A stretch of 64,000 nt of DNA from Turicibacter faecis. Its GTDB lineage: Bacteria > Bacillota_I > Bacilli_A > MOL361 > Turicibacteraceae. Of this stretch, positions 9,518-18,093 are shown piece by piece. Location of the stretch: assembly GCF_037076425.1 (NCBI RefSeq), contig NZ_AP028127.1:1518001-1582000 (forward strand). The letters are read 5' to 3'. Under the pieces are notes generated by a model. That model did no database searches and was not told the DNA's origin. It was given only the letters and a program-made list of their open reading frames with translations. Within the stretch, counting starts at the first letter, position 1. Each line of letters begins with the position of its first letter. The translations under genes were made by a program, and so were the position numbers.

Positions 9518-10450
9518 TTAATTAAATTGTTTCCCAACTTCAAATGGATGTGAACCATTTAATAAGCTTGCAACATCCATTCGCTTTTTACCTGATAATT
9601 GTAAATCCGTTAACTTTAATCCGTGTTGATCCCCACAAGCAACAACAACTCCATCTTTTGCAACTTTCACAATGGTTCCCGGAGCTGCATCATATGTTAC
9701 TTCCTCAGGTTCAGCCCACCATACCTTAACAGTTAAATCGTCTAACTGCGTAAAAGCAACAGGCCATGGATGTAAACCACGCACTTGATTATATAATACA
9801 CGTGCCGGTTTTGACCAATCCATTCGCTCATTTTCTCGCTTAATATTAAAAGCGAACGTTGCCTCCTCATGATTTTGCGGCGTTGCCACTAAACGTCCCG
9901 CTAATAACTCTGGTAAGGTCTGTGATAAAAGTTTAGCACCAGCCTCACTTAACTTTTCAAACATCGATCCCGTATGGTCCTTTTCTCCAATCGGAACAAC
10001 AACCTTACTAATCATGTCTCCTGTATCCATCTTTACATCCATATACATGATGGTAACACCCGTCTCTGCTTCACCGTCAATAATGGCTTGATGAATAGGC
10101 GCCCCTCCACGATATTTCGGTAATAACGAGGCATGAACATTAATACATCCAAACTTCGGAGCATCTAATAAAACCTTAGGAATAATTTGTCCAAAAGCAG
10201 CCGTAATAATTAAATCTGGATTCCAATCAAGAACTGTCTGATAATCCTCTCTAATTTTTTCCGGTTGAAAAACAGGAATGCCATGCTCCAGTGCCTTTTG
10301 CTTCACCGGCGTTGGCGTCAAGAGGCGCTTTCTTCCCACTGGGCGATCAGGTTGTGTCACAACCCCGACAACCTCATATCCATCCTTAATAATTGTTTCT
10401 AAAACAGGAACCGAAAAATCTGGTGTTCCCATAAATACAACACGTGTCAT
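9518..10450 (-). CDS. fmt: Methionyl-tRNA formyltransferase
   Basis: Transfers the formyl group from 10-formyl-tetrahydrofolate to initiator Met-tRNA. The 310 residues match the family length. The N-terminal formyltransferase domain carries N104, H106 and D142 (INVHASLLPKYRGGAP and MDTGDMI), the conserved catalytic triad. The C-terminal beta-barrel (about 205-305) binds tRNA. Start MTRVVFMGTPDF follows AAAGAGGAGGACTGGC. In most Bacillota peptide deformylase (def) precedes fmt; here the 266 bases between priA and fmt contain no recognisable def. Confidence 0.96.
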   Translation of the reverse strand: MTRVVFMGTPDFSVPVLETIIKDGYEVVGVVTQPDRPVGRKRLLTPTPVKQKALEHGIPVFQPEKIREDYQTVLDWNPDLIITAAFGQIIPKVLLDAPKFGCINVHASLLPKYRGGAPIHQAIIDGEAETGVTIMYMDVKMDTGDMISKVVVPIGEKDHTGSMFEKLSEAGAKLLSQTLPELLAGRLVATPQNHEEATFAFNIKRENERMDWSKPARVLYNQVRGLHPWPVAFTQLDDLTVKVWWAEPEEVTYDAAPGTIVKVAKDGVVVACGDQHGLKLTDLQLSGKKRMDVASLLNGSHPFEVGKQFN

Positions 10451-10716
10451 GCCAGTCCTCCTCTTTAGATACTAAATTGACTCCCCATCTCGGGTAACCA
10501 TCTGTCCTTACCGCAGAAACATTTTGATTATTAGCTAAAACCAACCCTTTACTTCCAATTAAAAAGCGACAAACCTAATTGACTAAAAAGCTCATCCACT
10601 TTTTAAACGAAGACAAAGGCCTTTGATAAAACCTCATAAAATGTTTTACAATCGACATCGACTCTAATTATTATTAGCACATCTATCGACATTTTACTAC
10701 TACCATCCTCATTTTT

Positions 10717-13086
10717 TTAACTAAATTGATAAGGAAAGAAGTCAAGTGATAAATTAACCGTTCCTTCTTGGAAGTAAGTCAATAACTGTACTAAAACGCC
10801 CCTTAATCTAGGCTCCTGCTTATATTTTATCATAAAATACATTCTAAATCGCTGATTAATACGACCCACATAAGGCATCGTTGGGCCAATGATCACACAA
10901 CTATGTCCCAGTTGATTCCTTAAATATTGATTCACCTGATCACAGGCCTTAATTAACTCATTGTAATCTTCACTATTTAACATAACACTTGCCAAGTAGT
11001 AATACGGAGGATAACCAAAACGACGACGCATTTTCATCTCCTCGACATAAAAGGCTTGGTAATTTTGTTGGACCACACATTGCATCACATAGTGATCAGG
11101 ACTATACGTTTGAATCAAAACCTCACCCTCAAGTTCATGCCTTCCGGCCCGACCTGCAACTTGGGTTAATAGCTGAAACGTCCGCTCTGCCGCTCGAAAA
11201 TCTGCTAAATGCAGCATTAAATCCGCAGCCAATACGCCAACTAATGTCACATCCTTAAAATCTAATCCCTTCCCGACCATCTGTGTTCCAATTAAAATAT
11301 CTGCTTCCTTTCGTTCAAAGGCCTCTATTAACTCCTGATGGGATCCCTTCTTTGACGTGGTATCCACATCCATTCGCATCATCTTAGCCGTAGGAAACTC
11401 TTCTTGTAAATACTCTTCCACCTTCTGCGTTCCTAACCCAAAAAAGCGCAATTCATCACTCTGGCAAGCGGGACAATGTTTAAGTAAAAACGTTTCAAAT
11501 CCGCAATAATGGCACTTGAGTTTCTGATTTGATTTATGATAAGTTAATGAAACATCACAATTTGGACAATTGACTACCTCGCCACACTCACGGCATTGCA
11601 AAAAGCTTGAATAGCCTCGGCGATTCAAAAGAAGCACGACCTGCTCCTTCCTTTCTAAACGGGTCGCAATCGCTTGACGCAACGCTTCACTTAAAATTAA
11701 CTGATCCCCTTTTGCACTTTGTCTCATATCTACAAGCTTTACGGTAGGTAAAGTTGCTAAAGAAACCGCACGTTGCGAAAGGGTCAGCAAACGATAGACC
11801 CCCTTTTGTGCACGAGCAAAAGACTCTAGGGACGGGGTAGCACTCCCAAGAACAACAGGACAGCGATGAACCGTTGCCCGCCACTTAGCCACCTCGATGG
11901 CATGATAGCGCGGAGCCTCTTCCTGCTTATACGTTGCCTCATGTTCCTCATCAATAATAATCACACCAATATCTTTAAACGGAGCAAAGATCGCCGAACG
12001 CGCACCAACAACAATCTGAACCTCCTGCTTTAACACTTTACGCCACTCATCATATTTTTCCCCCATCGATAAAGCACTGTGTAAAACAGCGACCCGATTT
12101 TGAAATCGGCTCTTAAAACGGCCCGCAATTTGAGGCGTAAGTGCAATTTCTGGAACAAGCATAATCGCCTGTTGTCCCCGATTAATCACAGATTCAATTA
12201 CCTGTAAATAAACCTCAGTCTTTCCGCTTCCCGTAATTCCGTGAAGCAAAAACACATCATGCGACTTGGATTCAACAGCCGATAAAACACTTTTAACAGC
12301 CACTGCTTGTTCTTGATTTAAAGGCAACGCTTGGGATTGAGGATAAACATGATCCGCATACGGATCGCGATAGGCCTCTACCTCAATTTCTTTCACCACT
12401 CCCTTATCAATCAACGTTTTTAACACCGCATGGGTGACTTGCAATTCAGACATCAAACGCGACTTTAAAACAGGCTGGTCGTGTTCACTTAAATAAGACA
12501 CGACCAACTTCTGCTTATTCGCGCGATTAAACATTGAAAAATCTACTATCGGCTGTGTTAGTGCCACATATTTAACCATCTTTTTGCCTAACTTATCTTT
12601 AACCTCATAAATAAGTTCTACTTCATTTTGTTCAAGTGCCTTTTTCACCTCTTTCAAAAGCCCCTTAGGAACCTGATCATAATCAACTAAATCCGTATGA
12701 GAAAATAATGATTGTATCGAGGGGTGAGTCGGTTGACTTAAACACAGCAATTTCTTTTTATATTTAGCACGCATTGCATTAGGAATCATCGCCTCAAAAC
12801 ATTGAATCATCGTACTGCCCGTTTCAACACTTAAACTCATTCCTAGTTCTTTTAACTCCTCATTTAAAACAGGAACCACATCAATTAACTCTTGAATAGG
12901 TCGAAGTTTCTTTAATTCGGTTCCCTCTTTTAAGGAAATAACAAAGCCCATAACTGTTCGTGGACCAAAAGGAACAAGCACCCTAACACCTGATTGAATG
13001 ACATCCCTTAACTCTTCGGGTACTAAATAGTCAAACACCTTATTGACAGCCTTATTTTTGATATCGACAACAACCTCCGCAATCAT
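10717..13086 (-). CDS. priA: Primosomal helicase PriA
   Basis: 3'-to-5' superfamily 2 helicase that recognises stalled forks and loads the primosome. The 789 residues start MIAEVVVDIKNKAVNKVFDYLVP (3'-end-binding domain). Next come a winged helix, the Walker A motif HGITGSGKTEVYL, the DEEH motif IIIDEEHEATYKQE and the zinc module with CRECG, CPNC, CHYC and CPAC cysteine pairs, then helicase motifs QVAGRAGR. All eight zinc cysteines are visible. Start ATG follows GGAGGTGCTGTAA. In Bacillus coaBC precedes priA; here an IS200-type element lies directly upstream. Confidence 0.97.
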   Translation of the reverse strand: MIAEVVVDIKNKAVNKVFDYLVPEELRDVIQSGVRVLVPFGPRTVMGFVISLKEGTELKKLRPIQELIDVVPVLNEELKELGMSLSVETGSTMIQCFEAMIPNAMRAKYKKKLLCLSQPTHPSIQSLFSHTDLVDYDQVPKGLLKEVKKALEQNEVELIYEVKDKLGKKMVKYVALTQPIVDFSMFNRANKQKLVVSYLSEHDQPVLKSRLMSELQVTHAVLKTLIDKGVVKEIEVEAYRDPYADHVYPQSQALPLNQEQAVAVKSVLSAVESKSHDVFLLHGITGSGKTEVYLQVIESVINRGQQAIMLVPEIALTPQIAGRFKSRFQNRVAVLHSALSMGEKYDEWRKVLKQEVQIVVGARSAIFAPFKDIGVIIIDEEHEATYKQEEAPRYHAIEVAKWRATVHRCPVVLGSATPSLESFARAQKGVYRLLTLSQRAVSLATLPTVKLVDMRQSAKGDQLILSEALRQAIATRLERKEQVVLLLNRRGYSSFLQCRECGEVVNCPNCDVSLTYHKSNQKLKCHYCGFETFLLKHCPACQSDELRFFGLGTQKVEEYLQEEFPTAKMMRMDVDTTSKKGSHQELIEAFERKEADILIGTQMVGKGLDFKDVTLVGVLAADLMLHLADFRAAERTFQLLTQVAGRAGRHELEGEVLIQTYSPDHYVMQCVVQQNYQAFYVEEMKMRRRFGYPPYYYLASVMLNSEDYNELIKACDQVNQYLRNQLGHSCVIIGPTMPYVGRINQRFRMYFMIKYKQEPRLRGVLVQLLTYFQEGTVNLSLDFFPYQFS

Positions 13087-13238
13087 TTACAGCACCTCCG
13101 ACCACTCTTCCTCTTATTATAGAATATCTCATCCTTTATAATCATTTCAAAAATAAAAACTACCCGTCAAACGGGTAGTTTTCTCCAGGGCTATAAGCCC
13201 TGATTACCGGCTAGCGTCTCAAGGCGCTAGCTTTCACT

Positions 13239-13252
13239 TTGTTCAAGCTACT
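13239..13252. repeat. Perfect 14-bp inverted repeat arm (partner 13781-13794)
   Basis: TTGTTCAAGCTACT at 13239-13252 is exactly the reverse complement of AGTAGCTTGAACAA at 13781-13794. The two arms bracket tnpA, one just after its stop and one in its leader. Confidence 0.85.
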
Positions 13253-13300
13253 TGCCATTGCCACCTTTGCTCACCCCTAAAGGAGTGTTCGTTCTACTGG

Positions 13301-13756
13301 CTACCCCTTAAAGGGGTCTTCATATTCTTTTACACTTAATTTATCCATCGCAATATCATGCTTTTCCTGATCCTGAATATATTTCCTTATCGTTGCCTCA
13401 TTTAGGCCAACCGTACTGACATAATATCCTTCTGCCCAAAAATGCCGATTTCCAAATTTGTATTTCAAATTTGCATGTTTATCAAACATCATCAATGCAC
13501 TCTTTCCTTTCAAATATCCCATAAAACTAGATACACTCATTTTAGGTGGAATACTTACTAACATATGTACATGATCTGGCATTAAATGCCCTTCAATAAT
13601 TTCAACTCCTTTATAGGCACAAAGTTGTTTTAAAATATCTCTTATACTTGTTTTATATTGATTATATATTATTTTTCGTCTATACTTAGGAGTAAACACA
13701 ATATGGTATTTGCACATCCATTTTGTGTGCGATAAACTATTTGTTTGATTCGCCAT
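13301..13756 (-). CDS. tnpA: IS200/IS605 family HUH transposase TnpA
   Basis: 151-residue Y1 transposase that cuts and rejoins single-stranded DNA at hairpin ends. The HUH motif is HVH in HLMPDHVHMLVSIP, and the catalytic tyrosine is expected in the GYYVSTVGLNEATIRKYIQDQ helix. Length and both motifs are intact, so it may be active. Start chosen as ATG at 13756 (MANQTNSLSH) with ribosome site AAGGTGA six bases upstream; the in-frame GTG further up overlaps that site. The ribosome site can pair with an upstream inverted repeat (see 13757-13822). Confidence 0.93.
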   Translation of the reverse strand: MANQTNSLSHTKWMCKYHIVFTPKYRRKIIYNQYKTSIRDILKQLCAYKGVEIIEGHLMPDHVHMLVSIPPKMSVSSFMGYLKGKSALMMFDKHANLKYKFGNRHFWAEGYYVSTVGLNEATIRKYIQDQEKHDIAMDKLSVKEYEDPFKG

Positions 13757-13822
13757 AAAAATCACCTTCTCTTCTAAAATAGTAGCTTGAACAACTCTAT
13801 TATAGGAAAAAAGGTGATTTTT
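13757..13822 (-). promoter_or_regulatory. Ribosome-site-sequestering inverted repeat and internal promoter of tnpA
   Basis: On the transcribed strand AAAAATCACCTT (13822-13811) is a perfect 12-bp complement of AAGGTGATTTTT (13768-13757), which includes the tnpA ribosome site and abuts its ATG. The loop holds a -10 match TATAAT (13804-13799); its -35 is poor. A transcript starting there would lack the upstream arm, while read-through RNA from outside would fold and hide the ribosome site. Translational repression by a leader hairpin is known for IS200; application here is inference. Confidence 0.65.
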
Positions 13823-13917
13823 TAATGGAGTTATAAACTTTTATTCGCCACCCGCATAGCGGGTGGTTTTATGTTTCACACGCTTTGCGTGTTCAACAGA
13901 CTAAAGTCTCTAATAAA

Positions 13918-13939
13918 AACCTTAGCGTTGGCTAAGGTT
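13918..13939 (-). terminator. Terminator of gmk-rpoZ
   Basis: AACCTTAGC / GCTAAGGTT stem followed by a T-tract on the minus strand, ten bases beyond the rpoZ stop. It separates rpoZ from the insertion element and priA. Confidence 0.88.
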
Positions 13940-13948
13940 TTTTTCAGC

Positions 13949-14176
13949 TTATTGTTCTTTTAATTCAAAATCAACAACATCATTTAAGATTTCTTCTAAT
14001 GCTACCCCTACCGGTTTAGCACATTTCGCTGTCGGTAAACCATCAACATAATCTAATTGAGATTGTCCATCGTTTACAATTTGACGTGCACGTTTAGCCG
14101 CGATATAAGCAATTTTATATTTTGAATCGACTTTATCTAATAATTTATCAATTGATGGGTAACGCATTCCTGTCAT
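13949..14176 (-). CDS. rpoZ: DNA-directed RNA polymerase subunit omega
   Basis: 75-residue omega subunit, which aids RNA polymerase assembly and can contribute to ppGpp response. The signature MRYPSIDKLLDKVDSKYKIA and AAKRARQI is visible at residues 4-32, and the length is usual for Bacillota. The start at 14176 follows GGAGGTTGAATAAGA located in the gmk end; the spacer after the gmk stop is only 2 bases, so the pair is translationally coupled. Confidence 0.94.
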   Translation of the reverse strand: MTGMRYPSIDKLLDKVDSKYKIAYIAAKRARQIVNDGQSQLDYVDGLPTAKCAKPVGVALEEILNDVVDFELKEQ

Positions 14177-14178
14177 TC

Positions 14179-14802
14179 TTATTCAACCTCCACGATGTTT
14201 TTATTGTAATACTCTAATACACGATTTGAACGTGAGTGTTCAGCCTCAATAATGACCATAATACGATCACGCGCATTTTCAACCGTATCATTAATGACGA
14301 TATAATCGTATTCATGAGCAAGTCCGATTTCAGACTCCGCTTTTTGCATACGTTTATTAATAACTTCCATCGCCTCTGTTCCACGCGTCATAATACGATT
14401 GCGAAGTTCTTCCATACTTGGAGGCGCGATAAAAATAAAACATGCATCCGGCATCACATTTTTTACTTGTAACGCCCCTTGAACTTCAATTTCAAGGACA
14501 ACATCTTTTCCTTCATCCAACTTTTTCTTCACGTAATCTAATGGAGTTCCGTAATAGTTTCCAACAAATTCAGCCCACTCCAATAATTGACCTTGATCAA
14601 TTCTATCTAAAAATTCTTCTTTTTCAACAAAGAAATAATCCACGCCATCCACTTCTCCAACGCGTGGCTTTCTTGTTGTCATTGAAATCGAATACTCTAA
14701 ATTATGGTTTTCTTGTTTGAATATTGATGCGCGCACAGTTCCTTTTCCTACACCACTAGGACCTGATATGACTATTAGTACGCCTTTTTCTACTAATCTC
14801 AT
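14179..14802 (-). CDS. gmk: Guanylate kinase
   Basis: Phosphorylates GMP to GDP with ATP. 207 residues, with P-loop GPSGVGKGT at about 13-21 and the GMP-binding region [22 protein letters not shown] (shown here only in part as TTRKPR and DGVDYFF). The lid region follows with RMQKAESE. Start [14 protein letters not shown] follows AAGGAGAAGTGAATGC. First gene of gmk-rpoZ; a promoter match lies at 14835-14863. In Bacillus remA and yloC sit upstream; neither is present here. Confidence 0.96.
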   Translation of the reverse strand: MRLVEKGVLIVISGPSGVGKGTVRASIFKQENHNLEYSISMTTRKPRVGEVDGVDYFFVEKEEFLDRIDQGQLLEWAEFVGNYYGTPLDYVKKKLDEGKDVVLEIEVQGALQVKNVMPDACFIFIAPPSMEELRNRIMTRGTEAMEVINKRMQKAESEIGLAHEYDYIVINDTVENARDRIMVIIEAEHSRSNRVLEYYNKNIVEVE

Positions 14803-14834
14803 GCATTCACTTCTCCTTAAACTTTCATTCCACT

Positions 14835-14863
14835 ATAATAGCATGAATTTAAATAAAATTAAA
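14835..14863 (-). promoter_or_regulatory. Candidate sigma-A promoter of gmk
   Basis: Minus strand TTTAAT, 17-base spacer, TATTAT. It lies about 35 bases ahead of the gmk start in the intergenic region divergent from rqcH. Confidence 0.45.
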
Positions 14864-15036
14864 TAGTTCCATCTCGAATTTCTAACGAATTATTATCTCA
14901 TTCATTGTAGACATTTTTTTAATATCTATACACTATCTAGCATTATTATGATATTTTTCGGTGTTTTTATGTCTAATCATTTTAAAAAATGCTATACTTT
15001 TAAATATAAAATTAGTGTTAAAGAGGTGATTTTTCA

Positions 15037-16740
15037 ATGGCTTTTGACGGTCTTATGACATCAAGCGTTGCCACGGCGTTAAAAGAAACTTTAACCGCCG
15101 GTCGTATCAACAAAATTTATCAGCTATCCAATCACGAAATTCTCATGCAGATTCGTGCTGGTGGAAAAAATCAAAAAGTCCTATTTTCCACACATCCCGC
15201 TTATGCCCGCGTCCAAATTACACACCTAGACTATCATTATCCAGACGAACCACCGATGTTTTGTATGTTTTTAAGAAAACATCTAGAAGGGGGAATCATT
15301 CACCATATCGAGCAAATTAATCACGATCGAATCATTAAATTTACGATTCGTCATCTCAATGAACTAGGGGATCAAATGGTAAAATTTTTATATATTGAAA
15401 TCATGGGAAAACACAGTAACCTCATTTTAACAGACCCTTCCCATCGCATTCTTGATACCATTAAACACATTTCACCCCTGGTGAACCGTTATCGCTCACT
15501 TCAACCAGGGGCGACTTATATCCTCCCGCCCCTTCAAGAAAAACAATCACCTACGCCTGTTAGCTTTGAACTTTTTTCTAAGCTCATCACCGATCAAGAA
15601 CGTTATGATAAACAACTTGTCGCTCAATTTCAAGGATTATCCCCACTTATTGCCCGTGAAATTGTTTATCGCAGTGAAACAAACGCATTAAAAGACCTTT
15701 ATCAGGCGTTTACTGACACGATAGAACAAATAAAACACGATCCCTCTTACCATTTAATGCTAGGAGCTAAAGAAAACTTTTATCTTATTCCTCTCTATCA
15801 CACACATAGCGAGCTCATTTTATGTGAAACCCTCTGGGAGATGTTCGATCGCTTTTACTTCGGCAAAGATGAACGTGACCGAATCCGTCAACAATTTTAC
15901 GATATCGAACGTTTTATCCGTCAAGAATATGAAAAAAATGCAAAAAAATGTGACAAGTTAAATCAAGAATTAATAAATTCTGAAAAAGCGGACGAGTATA
16001 AACAATTAGGGGATCTTATTTTGGCGAATATTTACCAAATTCAAAAGGGAAGCACGTCTATTCGAGTGCAAAACTTTTACTCAGAAACACTAGATGAAGT
16101 GACCATCGCGTTAGAGCCTATGTTAACTGCCTCAGAAAATGCTCAAAAGTATTTTCAAAAATATACGAAGGCTAAAAATGCCGTCAACTATATTATTGAA
16201 CAAATGGATCATGCAGAAAAAGAAATGGCTTACTTTGAGACGCTAATGTTACAAATGGAAACTGCAACCTTAAAAGATGCCTATGAAATTAAAGAGGAAC
16301 TTGAACAAACAGGCTATTTAAGAAAAAAACAAACAAAAAAACGCAAGACCTCTTCAAAACCAAGTATTGAAAAATACTTATCAACTGATGGGGTTGAAAT
16401 TTTTGTCGGAAAAAACAATCTTCAAAATGATTATCTTACTCATAAATTTGCACGTCGTCATGAATGGTGGTTCCACGCAAAGGATATGCCTGGATCGCAC
16501 GTCCTTGTTCGTAGCGACGCAGATGAGCTAAGCGAAGCAACTATTCGCTCGGCTGCACAACTCGCCTCTTACTTTTCAAAGGGTCGACTGTCATCAAGTG
16601 TTCCAATTGATTATACCCGCGTGCGTCACGTCAAAAAGGTGCCTGCTGCACATTTAGGCTTCGTGACTTACGATAACCAAAAAACGATCTATATTGATCC
16701 AGATGAGCACTTTGTAATGAACTTAAAAAAATTAAAATAA
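15037..16740 (+). CDS. rqcH: RqcH/Rqc2 ribosome quality-control NFACT protein (FbpA family)
   Basis: Binds obstructed 50S subunits with peptidyl-tRNA and recruits Ala-tRNA to add C-terminal alanine tails that mark stalled nascent chains. The 567 residues show an NFACT-N domain (MAFDGLMTSSVATALKETL, then GRINKIYQLS), a helix-hairpin-helix part, a long coiled coil (about 285-435, rich in E, K and Q) and a C-terminal NFACT-R domain with HEWWFHAKDMPGSHVLVR. Start ATG follows AAAGAGGTGATTTTTCA. Formerly annotated fibronectin-binding protein. The rqcH-gmk proximity is conserved with Bacillus. Convergent with the vanW-like gene. Confidence 0.94.
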   Translation: MAFDGLMTSSVATALKETLTAGRINKIYQLSNHEILMQIRAGGKNQKVLFSTHPAYARVQITHLDYHYPDEPPMFCMFLRKHLEGGIIHHIEQINHDRIIKFTIRHLNELGDQMVKFLYIEIMGKHSNLILTDPSHRILDTIKHISPLVNRYRSLQPGATYILPPLQEKQSPTPVSFELFSKLITDQERYDKQLVAQFQGLSPLIAREIVYRSETNALKDLYQAFTDTIEQIKHDPSYHLMLGAKENFYLIPLYHTHSELILCETLWEMFDRFYFGKDERDRIRQQFYDIERFIRQEYEKNAKKCDKLNQELINSEKADEYKQLGDLILANIYQIQKGSTSIRVQNFYSETLDEVTIALEPMLTASENAQKYFQKYTKAKNAVNYIIEQMDHAEKEMAYFETLMLQMETATLKDAYEIKEELEQTGYLRKKQTKKRKTSSKPSIEKYLSTDGVEIFVGKNNLQNDYLTHKFARRHEWWFHAKDMPGSHVLVRSDADELSEATIRSAAQLASYFSKGRLSSSVPIDYTRVRHVKKVPAAHLGFVTYDNQKTIYIDPDEHFVMNLKKLK

Positions 16741-16747
16741 TCACCAT

Positions 16748-16777
16748 AAAGGGAGGGGCTAATTAGCCCCTCCCTTT
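16748..16777. terminator. Bidirectional terminator between rqcH and the VanW gene
   Basis: Perfect palindrome AAAGGGAGGGGCTAA / TTAGCCCCTCCCTTT, with T-rich sequence on both exits, between two convergent genes. Confidence 0.92.
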
Positions 16778-16780
16778 ATT

Positions 16781-18055
16781 TTATTTGGATTTCTTTTTAT
16801 AAACACTCGTATGCAAAAATTTCTCATAGACAACCTCACCTTCCGCATTATAGCCATAAAGCGTCGTATCGGCCTTAAGCCCATGATCATAAACCACCGT
16901 CTTTGGCTCATAACGAATCCCATGTAATGCATCAGCATTCGACCAAAGCTCAACGGTCAAGCTCCCATAAGCCGCGTACGCATAAATATAAATCGGATAA
17001 TCGAGCATATTAATAAATTTTAAATCCACCGAATAATCTACCATGGTCGCATCTTGTCCTAATGGAACATAACTCACCGGCAAACTATGGTTTCGACGTT
17101 CCGTTGCCGTAATACCCGCCAAAAGGTGCGCATTATATAACGTTGACGAAACTTGACAAATCCCTCCTCCAACCCCCGGAACAGGTCGACCATTAAAAAA
17201 GACGGTGGAATTAACATAGCCATTTTCAATACTTACCGGAGAGACTTTCTTAGCATAAGAAAACTGTTCTCCTGGCATCAAAATGGTCTGACTAACTTTC
17301 GAAGCCGCAAGTTCTACATTTTTAGCACGCGGAATTCCTGGTAAATAAGTCGTTGAGTAAGAAGAAATTTTCGCATTAATCTTTCTCAACTCTAATACAT
17401 CGTGTTCCCGAGGATCCGTTAAAAGGTTCGCTTTAACTTCAATTGAATCACCTGTCGCCTTCTCTAATGTTTCTATGATTGAATCACGAAGCTCTTCTGC
17501 TAAAATTAATTGCCCATCTCTTCCCTCGTTAAGAACTAATTGATTATACCCCTGCATGTCAAACGTCGGTTCAATTTTTTCAATATACACCTCTTTTTCA
17601 ATGAGACGTACCCATTCTTCAATTAATTGCTGATCATACTTATATTCTAATGAAAGGTCATATTGTATCGGTTCACGAAGCTGTGTCGCCCATTCTATCG
17701 ATTCTAACTCTTTGAACTTTAAAAGAAGATCATCAACTAATAACTCACGCTGGCGTTTTAGTTGCGGATGAAACGTCGATAGCTTGGTCTCAAACGTTTT
17801 ATCTCCTGCTAAAACAGTTAACTTTCGCTCTGATTGTTGATCTAATTTATTTTCAATCACTGACAAAATTCCTTCATGATCGATACTTGTGATTTCTTGC
17901 CCATCAATAAAAAAACGTGGCATAGCCCCGCCCTCTTCAGCGAAGGCAACGATTTCCGTCATCAGACATCCTAATCCTATCGTTAATAAAAGAAACAACG
18001 TATGAAGAAACAGGACTGCCCTACACATCATCCGCCACGCTATCGACTTCCACAT
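16781..18055 (-). CDS. VanW family exported protein
   Basis: 424-residue protein with an N-terminal membrane segment (about 10-40, AVLFLHTLFLLLTIGLGCL), then a peptidoglycan-binding-like region (about 45-225). The VanW domain (about 235-370) contains PGEQFSYAKKVSPVS, the VPGVGGGICQVSSTLYNA block and RRNHSLPVSYVP. VanW proteins occur in vancomycin-resistance clusters and widely in Bacillota, with undefined biochemical role, probably in the cell envelope. Start MWKSIAWRMM follows GAGGAGGTCAAACG. The VWA-like gene upstream ends 38 bases away, so the two are likely co-transcribed. Confidence 0.88.
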   Translation of the reverse strand: MWKSIAWRMMCRAVLFLHTLFLLLTIGLGCLMTEIVAFAEEGGAMPRFFIDGQEITSIDHEGILSVIENKLDQQSERKLTVLAGDKTFETKLSTFHPQLKRQRELLVDDLLLKFKELESIEWATQLREPIQYDLSLEYKYDQQLIEEWVRLIEKEVYIEKIEPTFDMQGYNQLVLNEGRDGQLILAEELRDSIIETLEKATGDSIEVKANLLTDPREHDVLELRKINAKISSYSTTYLPGIPRAKNVELAASKVSQTILMPGEQFSYAKKVSPVSIENGYVNSTVFFNGRPVPGVGGGICQVSSTLYNAHLLAGITATERRNHSLPVSYVPLGQDATMVDYSVDLKFINMLDYPIYIYAYAAYGSLTVELWSNADALHGIRYEPKTVVYDHGLKADTTLYGYNAEGEVVYEKFLHTSVYKKKSK

Positions 18056-18093
18056 CGTTTGACCTCCTCAATTATTCTAACCATCATCTCTTA

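Larger units (their letters stand above)
13159..13866 (-). mobile_element. IS200/IS605-type single-transposase element, approximate limits
   Basis: A tnpA gene bracketed by two similar short hairpins: ACTACCCGT-CAA-ACGGGTAGT at 13159-13179 and CCACCCGC-ATA-GCGGGTGG at 13848-13866. Subterminal hairpins rather than classical terminal repeats are what HUH transposases of this family recognise, so I take these as the right and left end structures; exact cleavage sites are not determinable. There is no tnpB. Further inverted repeats inside are listed separately. The element sits between rpoZ (which ends in its own terminator) and priA. Confidence 0.7.

Noticed and set aside
10451-10716. Remnant of def between priA and fmt
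   Set aside because: No deformylase motif (HEXDH or EGCLS) can be read in any frame of the gap.
13159-13300. Multiple hairpins downstream of tnpA as a TnpB-type guide RNA
   Set aside because: There is no tnpB or IscB gene, so an omega-RNA has no partner here; end hairpins of the element are a simpler explanation.
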